Assembly (NCBI GenBank): GCA_023424865.1
Contig: JAFADM010000219.1
Span: 1 to 11,115 of the forward strand
Length of the DNA stretch: 11,115 nucleotides
Source: Bacillota bacterium
Lineage (GTDB): Bacteria > Bacillota_A > Clostridia > DSM-8532
Reading direction: 5' to 3'
A program made the position numbers and the translations under genes. Shown piece by piece: positions 1-6,093 of this stretch. The notes below the pieces were generated by a model. The model was given only the letters and a program-made list of their open reading frames with translations, made no database searches and was not told where the DNA came from. Within the stretch, counting starts at the first letter, position 1; every line of letters starts with the position of its first letter.

Positions 1-135
1 AAAGACAACATCAAAAGCCGAAATTCTGTCGGTAACCACCATAAGAAGCTTGTCGCTCCCTACCTCGTAAACATTTCTAACCTTTCCCTTGATAAAAACG
101 GGAAGATCAATAAAATCGGTATCTCGAATAAGCAT
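1..135 (-). CDS. purC: SAICAR synthetase (PurC), N-terminal 45 residues, cut by window edge
   Basis: PurC joins aspartate to CAIR with ATP to give SAICAR in cytoplasmic purine synthesis. Translating the minus strand from 135 gives an open frame to position 1 with the family's N-terminal signature: GKVRNVYEVG (residues 17-26) followed by MVVTDRISAFDVV (residues 32-44), which form the nucleotide-binding start of SAICAR synthetase. Two in-frame ATGs are available, at 141 and 135. The GGAGG at 143-147 lies 7 nt before the ATG at 135 but only 1 nt before the other, so 135 is the likely start. The gene follows hisB by 46 bp on the same strand with no terminator between, so it is probably cotranscribed with the his genes. 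The rest of the protein lies outside the window. Confidence 0.93.
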   Translation of the reverse strand, partial: MLIRDTDFIDLPVFIKGKVRNVYEVGSDKLLMVVTDRISAFDVVF

Positions 136-181
136 TTCCATTCCTCCGCTTATAATAAATGCTCCAGTTTTATGCGCTAAT

Positions 182-769
182 TTACAGTACACCCTTTGTA
201 GACGGCACTCCCTTGACATCGGGATCAATGGAGGCAGCCTGCTTTAAGGCCCGTCCAAAGGCCTTGAATACGGCTTCAATCCGGTGATGGTCGTTTTTAC
301 CGTGCCGGAGTATGGCATGAAGAGTAATTCCTCCGTGTACACAAACAGCTCGGAAAAATTCCTCGAACATTTCCGTATCCATAGTACCTATCTGCCTTGA
401 TTGAAAGGGTACGTCAAAATGCAGGTAGGGCCTGTTTGACAAATCCAGAGCCACTTCAGCCAGTGCCTCGTCCATAGGAATTACCGCATAGCCATAGCGC
501 CGGATACCTTCCCGGCCTCCCAGGGCTTCCTTTATGGCGCCTCCCAAAACAATGCCTACGTCCTCTACCGAATGATGAACATCCACATGAAGATCACCAT
601 CGCACTCCAAAAGCAAATCAAAGCCTCCGTGGCCGGCAAAAAGGGTCAGCATGTGATCAAAAAAACCGATACCCGTTCGGATATTTCCCTTCCCGGTACC
701 ATCCAGGGAGAGGGTCAGCCGGATATCCGTTTCATTGGTTTTTCTTTTAATATCAGCCGATCTTGACAT
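182..769 (-). CDS. hisB: Imidazoleglycerol-phosphate dehydratase (HisB), monofunctional
   Basis: This cytoplasmic Mn-dependent enzyme dehydrates imidazoleglycerol phosphate to imidazoleacetol phosphate in histidine synthesis. The 195-aa length is typical of the monofunctional enzyme; there is no fused phosphatase domain as in E. coli HisB. Both halves of the duplicated fold carry their metal motifs: GIGFFDHML (33-41) and DVHHSVED (63-70, with H65, H66, E69) in the first, and HGKNDHHRIEAVFKAFGRAL (156-175, with H161, H162, E165) in the second. The C-terminus STKGVL is also conserved. The ATG at 769 follows a GGAG 8 nt upstream. The product feeds HisC, encoded just upstream across a 94-bp gap that holds a possible internal promoter. 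All key residues seen are intact. Confidence 0.97.
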   Translation of the reverse strand: MSRSADIKRKTNETDIRLTLSLDGTGKGNIRTGIGFFDHMLTLFAGHGGFDLLLECDGDLHVDVHHSVEDVGIVLGGAIKEALGGREGIRRYGYAVIPMDEALAEVALDLSNRPYLHFDVPFQSRQIGTMDTEMFEEFFRAVCVHGGITLHAILRHGKNDHHRIEAVFKAFGRALKQAASIDPDVKGVPSTKGVL

Positions 770-787
770 TTAACCGCTCCGTTTCGT

Positions 788-803
788 TTTTTACATTATA
801 TCA
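788..803 (-). promoter_or_regulatory. Possible internal extended -10 promoter for hisB-purC
   Basis: On the minus strand the hisC-hisB gap contains TGATATAAT (803 to 795), a perfect -10 hexamer with the TGn extension. No good -35 is present at 16-18 nt upstream (only TTTTAA-like sequence), as is common for extended -10 promoters. The expected start near 788 would give a leader of about 20 nt with a Shine-Dalgarno before the hisB ATG at 769. This could give hisB-purC transcription independent of the main his promoter. Inference from motif only. Confidence 0.45.
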
Positions 804-863
804 TGTCCCTTTGGGCTTTAAAATCTGATAAAATGCTAAAAAAAGGATAGCTTTCTCTGTGGA

Positions 864-1928
864 TTATAGCGTTTGGAGCATTTTTTCAACAGCATACACT
901 ACTTTTTGCATTTCTTCGTCGGTACCTATGGTAATCCTAAGCCAGGGACCGGTTCTTTCGCCTTTAAAGTGTCGCACAAGAATACCGTCCTGCCGAAGGC
1001 GCTTCTGAGCCTCGGCCCCATCCCATCCGGGAAGGCTGACATAGAGGAAATTGGCCAGTGAATCGCTTACTCTGGCGCCAAGACCGGTTAGCTCTTTCCT
1101 GGTCCATTCCCGTGTTTCCATTATTTTTTTCCGGGTGGCATTAAAATAATCCACATCCTTATAAGCTTCTGCCGCGGCATATTGGGCCACATAGTCCAGG
1201 GTGTAGGAATTGAAGGAATTTTTTATCCGTTCAAAGCCTTCAATAAGAGCTGGATCCCCAATGGCGGCACCAATGCGCAAGCCTGCGAGGGATCGGGATT
1301 TTGACAGGGTTTGAATGACCAGTACATTGTCCCGTTCAAGGGTTAAATTAACAGCTGAAGCTCCCCCAAAATCAATATAGGCTTCATCCACAATAAGAAG
1401 GGTATCCGGCCGTCTTGAAGCCTCCCTTTCTATAACTTCCATTGGAAGCGCAACGCCGGTGGGCGCATTGGGATTGGCCAGAAGAATGGCTTTAAGGTTG
1501 TCGGGATAAGCGGCCAAATCAATAGAGAAATCCTCTTTTAAAGGAATTTTTTCATAGGATACGTTAAATAGCTGGCTGTAAACAGGATAAAAGCTGTAGG
1601 TAATATCCGGAAAAGCAATTTTATCCCCGCTGTTTAAAAAGGCCATAAAAGCAAAAGCCAATATTTCATCGGAGCCGTTGCCAAAAAAAAGCCGGTCCCA
1701 GGGGACATTGTAAAACAGGGAAGCAGCTTCCTTTAAAACGGCAACCTGGGGATCCGGGTAAAGCTTTAAGCTCTGAGCCGACGTGGCTTTTAAAAGCTCC
1801 TCCACCTTGGGCGACGGAGGATAAGGGTTTTCGTTGGTATTAAGCTTAATAAGGGTTTTATCCTTGGGCTGTTCCCCTGCGGTATAGGGGGTGATATTCC
1901 GCGCTGCGTTACTCCAGAATCTACTCAT
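864..1928 (-). CDS. hisC: Histidinol-phosphate aminotransferase (HisC)
   Basis: A PLP-dependent class I/II aminotransferase that converts imidazoleacetol phosphate and glutamate to histidinol phosphate and 2-oxoglutarate. The 354-aa protein starts with the HisC-type substrate region around KLNTNENPYPPSP (28-40). It then shows the PLP-binding NPNAPTG loop (152-158), VDEAYIDF (180-187, D181 contacting the pyridine nitrogen) and TLSKSRSLAGLRIG (207-220), where K210 is the Schiff-base lysine. The HisC assignment rests on these family motifs and on its position between hisD and hisB; related aromatic aminotransferases share the fold. The ATG at 1928 overlaps the hisD stop by 4 bp (ATGA), and a GGGGAG lies 8 nt upstream inside hisD, so translation is probably coupled. 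Confidence 0.95.
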   Translation of the reverse strand: MSRFWSNAARNITPYTAGEQPKDKTLIKLNTNENPYPPSPKVEELLKATSAQSLKLYPDPQVAVLKEAASLFYNVPWDRLFFGNGSDEILAFAFMAFLNSGDKIAFPDITYSFYPVYSQLFNVSYEKIPLKEDFSIDLAAYPDNLKAILLANPNAPTGVALPMEVIEREASRRPDTLLIVDEAYIDFGGASAVNLTLERDNVLVIQTLSKSRSLAGLRIGAAIGDPALIEGFERIKNSFNSYTLDYVAQYAAAEAYKDVDYFNATRKKIMETREWTRKELTGLGARVSDSLANFLYVSLPGWDGAEAQKRLRQDGILVRHFKGERTGPWLRITIGTDEEMQKVVYAVEKMLQTL

Positions 1929-3241
1929 GAAGGCTTCTCCCCTTCCATTCGAATTTTAACGGCCTGGGCGTGGGCGGTAAGGCCCTCCGATTCTGCAAAG
2001 GCCGCAACATAGGGCGCCGCTTCAAGAAAGGCTTTTTTTGAATAGGAGATAACGCTGGTACGCTTGACAAAATCGTATACCCCCAAAGGCGAAAAGAAGC
2101 GGGCCGTACCATTGGTGGGCAGGGTGTGATTAGGCCCTGCAAAATAATCCCCCATGGGCTCTGGGGAGTATTCACCCAGAAAAACCGCTCCGGCATTAAT
2201 AACGGAGGGCAAAAGACTGAAGGCGTCCTTCGTGTCAATTTCAAGATGCTCCGGAGCTATTCGGTTGGACAGGGCTATACCCTCTTCCAGGCTCTCTACC
2301 AATACAATGGCTCCGTAATTTTCAATGGATTTAGCGGCAATATCCATTCTTGAAAGCATTTTGAGCTGCTTATCCACAGCCTCTTCCACTTTATCCGCAA
2401 GCGACCGGCTTGTGGTAATAAGTATGGAAGAGGCCAGGGGATCGTGCTCTGCCTGGGAAAGCAGATCCGCTGCCACATACCCGGCATTGGCGCTTTCATC
2501 CGCCAGAATAAGAACCTCGCTGGGCCCGGCAATCATATCGATGCCGCATTGGCCGAATACCAGCTTTTTTGCCATGGCCACATAGATATTGCCCGGTCCC
2601 ACAATTTTATCCACTCTGGGGATGCTTTGTGTTCCGTAGGCCATTGCGCCCACGGCCTGAGCCCCGCCTATGGAGAAAACCCGGGTGGCTCCGGCTATTT
2701 TGGCACAGGCCAGAATAAGGGGATCCACTCTTCCCCCTTTGCCCGGAGGCGAACAAAGGATGATTTCCTTAACACCCGCCACACGGGCCGGAAGGATGTC
2801 CATAAGTACCGTTGACGGAAGAGGTGCCGAGCCTGCGGGAGCATAGACGCCTACCCGGCCCATGGGTGATACCTTCTGTCCCAGAAAAACCCCTGCCGAC
2901 CCCTCTGGGCTGTCGGTGGAAAACCAGGAATTTTCCTTCTGCTTTTCGTGAAAGCGGCGAATATTTTCCGCAGCCTTTTCAAGCACCTTCAAAAGCGCCG
3001 GATCGACCCATTCATAGGCCTTTTCTATTTCCAGGGGACTTACCTCAAGGCCCTCAGAGGCAAGCTCCACATGATCCAGCTGCTTGGTATAAAGAAGCAC
3101 CGCCTGATCCCCCTGGGTTTTTACATCCTCAAGTATGCGCGTGACAGTGTCCTCCACATCGCGGCGATTTCCCGGATTTCTTTGCGAGAGGCTGAAAAAC
3201 AGCTCCTCCATATCGTCTCTGCTATAGTCATATCGCTTCAT
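1925..3241 (-). CDS. hisD: Histidinol dehydrogenase (HisD)
   Basis: A zinc- and NAD-dependent cytoplasmic enzyme that oxidises L-histidinol to histidine in two steps, the last of the pathway. The 438-aa length is normal. The family signature runs over residues 234-267 (IDMIAGPSEVLILADESANA and on to SQAEHD). By family alignment the zinc ligands are Q263, H266, D365 and H424, and the catalytic pair is E331-H332 in APEHLE; all are present. Residues 129-145 (GRVGVYAPAGSAPLPST) and 216-222 (PGNIYVA) are also typical. The ATG at 3241 has a GGAG 5 nt upstream. The gene is separated from hisG by 104 bp containing repeats and a hairpin, the only sizeable gap among the first four his genes, and ends in a 4-bp overlap with hisC. 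Confidence 0.97.
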   Translation of the reverse strand: MKRYDYSRDDMEELFFSLSQRNPGNRRDVEDTVTRILEDVKTQGDQAVLLYTKQLDHVELASEGLEVSPLEIEKAYEWVDPALLKVLEKAAENIRRFHEKQKENSWFSTDSPEGSAGVFLGQKVSPMGRVGVYAPAGSAPLPSTVLMDILPARVAGVKEIILCSPPGKGGRVDPLILACAKIAGATRVFSIGGAQAVGAMAYGTQSIPRVDKIVGPGNIYVAMAKKLVFGQCGIDMIAGPSEVLILADESANAGYVAADLLSQAEHDPLASSILITTSRSLADKVEEAVDKQLKMLSRMDIAAKSIENYGAIVLVESLEEGIALSNRIAPEHLEIDTKDAFSLLPSVINAGAVFLGEYSPEPMGDYFAGPNHTLPTNGTARFFSPLGVYDFVKRTSVISYSKKAFLEAAPYVAAFAESEGLTAHAQAVKIRMEGEKPS

Positions 3242-3252
3242 AATTACTCCAA

Positions 3253-3270
3253 ACGTCCGAAAGGGGACGT
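3253..3270 (-). promoter_or_regulatory. Small hairpin just before the hisD ribosome binding site
   Basis: On the minus strand ACGTCC (3270-3265) and GGACGT (3258-3253) can form a perfect 6-bp stem with a 6-nt loop. It sits between a distant GGAGG (about 3273-3279) and the GGAG that serves hisD. There is no following T-run, so it is not an intrinsic terminator. It could affect hisD translation or mRNA processing, but this is inference. Confidence 0.4.
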
Positions 3271-3284
3271 CAGCCTCCTTTTAA

Positions 3285-3335
3285 AAGCATTTCAATCCGA
3301 TTTACAAGCATTTCAATCCGTTTTAAAGGCATTTA
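3285..3335. repeat. 21-bp-period tandem repeat in the hisG-hisD gap
   Basis: The 15-mer aagcatttcaatccg occurs at 3285-3299 and again, identical, at 3306-3320, a spacing of exactly 21 bp. A degraded third copy starts in register at 3327 (aggcattta). The array lies between the hisG stop (3346) and the hisD ribosome binding site, so it is transcribed but outside the known proteins. On the minus strand the unit is open in one frame and encodes a repeated RIEML motif within a 20-codon reading frame (3270-3332). Function unknown. Confidence 0.75.
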
Positions 3336-3345
3336 AAGCCAATGA

Positions 3346-3987
3346 TTAAAGGTCGTACAGTTTTTTTCTTATTCCCTCAATGATTTGGGTTATGCGAACG
3401 TTCTCCATTTTCATACTCACCCGGTTTACCACAAGCCTGGCGCTGACATCGGCTATGGTATCCAAAACCACCAGCCCGTTTTCCTTTAAGGTGCGTCCGG
3501 TTTCCACCAGGTCTACAATGACGTCGGCCAAACCCACCAGGGGCGCAAGCTCAATGGAGCCGCTAAGCTTTATGATTTCAACCGATTCCTTGCGGTGATG
3601 CCGGAAATAGGCTCTTGCCACCTCCGGGTATTTGGTGGCGACACGAGAGATGGTCACGCTGTCCATCCTGCCCTCCAGCTCCTTAGGCCCGGCTACGCAC
3701 ATGCTGCATTTGGCAAAGCCCAGATTCAGCACCTCATAAAGATCCCGCCCCTCTTCCAAAAGGGTGTCCTTGCCTACAATACCGATATCGGCAGCGCCGT
3801 ATTCCACATAAACTGGGACGTCGGCGGGCTTTGCCAGGAAAAAACGGATTTTGTTTTTTTCATCGGTTAGAATAAGCTTTCTGGAATTGCTTTTAAGCTC
3901 TGTGCAATCCAATCCAGCAGCTTCAAAAAGCTCAATGGAAAGCTCCGTCAGGCGTCCCTTTGAAAGGGCGATGGTGAGATATCTCAT
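3346..3987 (-). CDS. hisG: ATP phosphoribosyltransferase, short form (HisG)
   Basis: HisG condenses ATP with PRPP to phosphoribosyl-ATP, the committed step of histidine synthesis. The 213-aa protein is the short form (HisG_S), which lacks the C-terminal ACT-like regulatory domain of the roughly 300-aa long form and needs HisZ for activity and histidine feedback. Visible motifs are ALSKGRL (7-13), [20 protein letters not shown] (51-70) and the PRPP-binding region [20 protein letters not shown] (141-160) followed by [12 protein letters not shown] (161-172). The ATG at 3987 overlaps the hisZ stop by 4 bp (ATGA), and GGGAGG stands 7 nt upstream. The tight coupling with hisZ fits the equimolar HisG-HisZ octamer known for this type of enzyme. 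Confidence 0.97.
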   Translation of the reverse strand: MRYLTIALSKGRLTELSIELFEAAGLDCTELKSNSRKLILTDEKNKIRFFLAKPADVPVYVEYGAADIGIVGKDTLLEEGRDLYEVLNLGFAKCSMCVAGPKELEGRMDSVTISRVATKYPEVARAYFRHHRKESVEIIKLSGSIELAPLVGLADVIVDLVETGRTLKENGLVVLDTIADVSARLVVNRVSMKMENVRITQIIEGIRKKLYDL

Positions 3988-5192
3988 AGTAAAACCTCCC
4001 TTATGGCGCCGTCGGCTTCCACTCTTATAATCTTTTCGTAGCCCTTGGCCTTTGCGTATTCCTTCGCCTTTTCCTCACTGCCCACACCCATATCCAATTC
4101 TGCAGCAACGCCCTTTTCAATAAGGCTGTCGCAAAGCAGACCGGCTTCCTTCCTTGTTTCGGCAGCGTAAAGAATGAAAGCTCCGGCGGGCAATTGTTTT
4201 CCATTTTTCTTCTGTCTGTCCAAAGCCATAAGAATAAGGTTTATTCCCATGGAAAAGCCCGTTGCCGGACAGTCCATGCCAAAACGGGAGATAAGATTGT
4301 CATACCGGCCCCCGCTTAAGACAGGGAAGCCCACACCGTAGGTATAGCCTCTGAACACCAGCCCCGTATAGTAATTAAGACTTTGCACCATCCCTAAATC
4401 CACGGATACATAGCGTGAAAGGCCTCTTTCCTCCAATATCTCAAGTACGGTTCTTAAATTAGCCAGAGCGTCGGACGCTTTTTTACCGATGGCGGCCTCA
4501 TCAATGCGGCCAAGAATGTCCTTAGACCCGAAAAGTCCGGGCAAATCCAGCAGAATACGCTTAATCTGCTCCTTCACCTGGTGTTTTATAAGGATCTGCT
4601 CCACACCTACAAAATCCTTTAAATCAATGAGCTCCCGTACTGCTTCCGACTCATCCGGCAAAAGCCCCGTTTCCTCCATGAGGCCCTTAAAAAAAGCAAC
4701 CTGCCCGATATCAATTTGAAATTCTTCAATACCTGTGGCTTGAATGGCCTTTATCGCCATGGCGACGCACTCCGCATCTGCCTCAGGCGAGTTGATGCCC
4801 AGAATTTCGCAGCCTGCCTGGGTAAACTCATTCTGCTTTCCTCCCCCCAGTTGGCCAAAGCTGAAGGTATTACCAATATAAAAGCATTTCAACGGGAAGG
4901 TGTCCTCCCGCAGCTTTGTGGCTGCGACCCGTGCCACCGGAACGGTCATATCACAGCGCAGGGCCAGCAGGCGGCCTTTGGTATCACAGAATTTGTACAG
5001 GCTTTCCTGCTTGATGAGATCGCCGTCACCCGCAAACACATCGTAAAATTCAAAGGTGGGCGTTTCCAGCTCCCGATAGCCGTTAAGCGCCAAAACCCTT
5101 CTTAAACCGGATTCCAAAGCGCGCTTTTTCTTGCAGTCGTCAAAAAGAATGTCCTGAACGCCCTCCGGCGTGTAAATGTTCCATCGTTTCAT
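3984..5192 (-). CDS. hisZ: ATP phosphoribosyltransferase regulatory subunit (HisZ)
   Basis: HisZ is a catalytically inactive paralogue of histidyl-tRNA synthetase that binds short-form HisG, is needed for its activity and mediates histidine inhibition. The 402-aa protein has the class II synthetase core: a motif 2-like [12 protein letters not shown] (121-132), a degenerate histidine-binding loop [12 protein letters not shown] (271-282) where HisRS has a GLDYYTGTVFE-type sequence, and a motif 3-like LSGGRYDNL (292-300) running into [13 protein letters not shown] (312-324). A short C-terminal region follows (about 335-402). HisZ is preferred over HisRS because of these substitutions and the 4-bp overlap with short-form hisG. 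The ATG at 5192 follows AAAGGAAG about 8 nt upstream. It is the first gene of the his operon. Confidence 0.95.
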   Translation of the reverse strand: MKRWNIYTPEGVQDILFDDCKKKRALESGLRRVLALNGYRELETPTFEFYDVFAGDGDLIKQESLYKFCDTKGRLLALRCDMTVPVARVAATKLREDTFPLKCFYIGNTFSFGQLGGGKQNEFTQAGCEILGINSPEADAECVAMAIKAIQATGIEEFQIDIGQVAFFKGLMEETGLLPDESEAVRELIDLKDFVGVEQILIKHQVKEQIKRILLDLPGLFGSKDILGRIDEAAIGKKASDALANLRTVLEILEERGLSRYVSVDLGMVQSLNYYTGLVFRGYTYGVGFPVLSGGRYDNLISRFGMDCPATGFSMGINLILMALDRQKKNGKQLPAGAFILYAAETRKEAGLLCDSLIEKGVAAELDMGVGSEEKAKEYAKAKGYEKIIRVEADGAIREVLL

Positions 5193-5290
5193 ACAGTGCT
5201 TCCTTTGCTTATTGATTATAATGGACAGTATAGGTCATTATTTCCTTTTAAAAAAATACTATTTTTAATTCATGCTATACCCGTTTGATT

Positions 5291-5323
5291 ACTTATGCCG
5301 GCTTAGACACTTACACCGGCTTA
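5291..5323. repeat. 18-bp-period direct repeat in the his leader
   Basis: Two 15-bp units, acttatgccggctta (5291-5305) and acttacaccggctta (5309-5323), match at 13 of 15 positions and are 18 bp apart. They lie about 43-75 nt after the predicted his transcription start. On the RNA, GCCGG of one unit can pair with CCGGC of the other across a 14-nt loop. The array could be an operator or a structured leader element. It is also open in one frame as part of a 14-codon reading frame (5289-5333). No T-box core or run of histidine codons is present in this leader. Confidence 0.6.
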
Positions 5324-5372
5324 ATTGCTTCATCACTTCACTTAGATAAAGTATTAAATAGATAACGTATTT

Positions 5373-5401
5373 ATTTTAGCACTGAGAGGCTTTTATGTCA
5401 A
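5373..5401 (-). promoter_or_regulatory. Main promoter of the his operon
   Basis: On the minus strand TTGACA (5401-5396) and TAAAAT (5378-5373) are separated by exactly 17 nt. This is a near-consensus sigma-A promoter with a predicted start around 5366, about 170 nt before the hisZ ATG. It lies just after the terminator of the upstream gene. TGTC and GACA half-sites (5396-5399 and 5413-5416) flank and overlap the -35, a possible but weak operator dyad. Confidence 0.85.
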
Positions 5402-5432
5402 GAAGCTTTACCGACACCTTTTATACCTATGC

Positions 5433-5479
5433 AAAAAGACTGCCTGGTCCGGAAAAAACCGGTCGAAGGCAGTCTTTTT
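5433..5479. terminator. Strong intrinsic terminator after the DUF5684 gene, possibly bidirectional
   Basis: A perfect 12-bp stem is formed by aaaaagactgcc (5433-5444) and ggcagtcttttt (5468-5479). Inside it is a second small CCGG/CCGG stem with an AAAAAA loop (5449-5462). On the minus strand the stem ends in a U-run, which would stop transcripts of the gene ending at 5529 before the his promoter. The plus-strand transcript would also have a U-run. A second copy of cagtcttttt at 5485-5494 gives an alternative pairing arm. Confidence 0.9.
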
Positions 5480-5528
5480 AAAAACAGTCTTTTTTAGGTA
5501 TCGATAAACAATTTTATCGTCCTATATT

Positions 5529-5909
5529 TTATTGACCTACATACTGAACGCTACTTGAAAAAGCCAGATAGGGAAGATAAATAATAGGAAAGAGAATAGT
5601 GAGAAGGAATGAGCCAACCCCACCCTTTCCATAAGCCTTTAAGAAGTCATTCAGTGCAATAATTCCGATTACAATATTGACAAGCGGAACAAGATACAGC
5701 AATAACCAGTACCAGGGACGTCCGGCAATTTTAAGCATGGTATAGGTATTGTAAATGGGAATGAGAGCGGCCCACCCCGGTTCCCCCGCTTTACTGAAGA
5801 GAACCCAAAGGCTTGCAACCATAAGCACCATCAGGCCAAAATAAATTATTGGAAAAACCCCTGCGAAAAGACTTAGCACTAATGATTCAAAGTAACTATA
5901 CTCTGACAT
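5529..5909 (-). CDS. DUF5684-type small membrane protein
   Basis: A 126-aa integral membrane protein with about four hydrophobic segments (roughly 10-38, 45-54, 66-90 and 100-118). Its central part has the pattern of the DUF5684 family: a Trp-leading segment into KAGEPGWAALIPIYNTYTML (40-59), then KIAGRPWYWLLLYLVPLVNI (60-79), then the LNDFLKAYGKGG stretch (86-97). Some members are annotated as signal peptidase I, but no catalytic Ser/Lys motif is visible here and the function is unknown. There is no separate signal peptide. The ATG at 5909 has an ideal GGGAGG 6 nt upstream. The gene has its own promoter (5942-5970) and terminator (5433-5479), so it appears monocistronic, and it is transcribed divergently from the pullulanase gene. 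Confidence 0.85.
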   Translation of the reverse strand: MSEYSYFESLVLSLFAGVFPIIYFGLMVLMVASLWVLFSKAGEPGWAALIPIYNTYTMLKIAGRPWYWLLLYLVPLVNIVIGIIALNDFLKAYGKGGVGSFLLTILFPIIYLPYLAFSSSVQYVGQ

Positions 5910-5941
5910 AAAAGACCTCCCAATTCGGCTAATTTCGACTT

Positions 5942-5970
5942 ATTATAACATTGTTTTTACATTTAATCAA
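5942..5970 (-). promoter_or_regulatory. Promoter of the DUF5684 gene
   Basis: On the minus strand TTGATT (5970-5965) and TATAAT (5947-5942) are 17 nt apart. The predicted start near 5935 gives a leader of about 25 nt with a strong Shine-Dalgarno before the ATG at 5909. Confidence 0.8.
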
Positions 5971-5993
5971 TATAGCTATAAATTTTTGTATCA

Positions 5994-6012
5994 CAGGAAT
6001 ATTCAGGAATAT
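5994..6012. repeat. 10-bp-period direct repeat upstream of the pullulanase -35
   Basis: The 9-mer caggaatat occurs at 5994-6002 and 6004-6012, one helical turn apart, and the junction contains the palindrome GAATATTC (5997-6004). It ends 2 bp before the -35 element of the pullulanase promoter and lies upstream of the divergent DUF5684 promoter. The position suits a regulator binding site, but no known regulator motif was recognised. Confidence 0.5.
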
Positions 6013-6014
6013 CA

Positions 6015-6044
6015 TTGTCACATGCTACTAAGATAAAATATAAT
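6015..6044 (+). promoter_or_regulatory. Promoter of the pullulanase gene
   Basis: TTGTCA (6015-6020) and TATAAT (6039-6044) are 18 nt apart. The predicted start near 6051 leaves only about 7 nt before the upstream in-frame TTG at 6058 but about 43 nt before the ATG at 6094, which supports the ATG as the start. No clear cre (CcpA) site was seen. Confidence 0.7.
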
Positions 6045-6093
6045 TGGTGTTATACAATTGTCCTATTACGGACTTCCGCCACAGGAGAGACGC

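Noticed and set aside
2948..3349. Plus-strand open frame of 133 codons with a repeated AFQ motif at its end
   Set aside because: It is antisense to hisD and its repeat is only the 21-bp DNA repeat read on the other strand; no ribosome binding site or family resemblance.
3984..5192. Histidyl-tRNA synthetase (HisS) for the first his gene
   Set aside because: The histidine-binding loop is degenerate and the gene overlaps a short-form hisG, which depends on HisZ.
5193..5528. T-box or histidine-codon attenuator for the his operon
   Set aside because: No AGAGAG/GGTTGGTG or GGTACCGCG-like core and no run of histidine codons in the leader; the strong terminator at 5433-5479 lies upstream of the promoter, so it serves the previous gene.
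6058..6093. TTG start giving a 12-residue N-terminal extension of the pullulanase
   Set aside because: It would leave a leader of about 7 nt after the predicted transcription start and has no ribosome binding site, while the ATG at 6094 has AGGAGA 5 nt upstream and matches the usual start of the domain.
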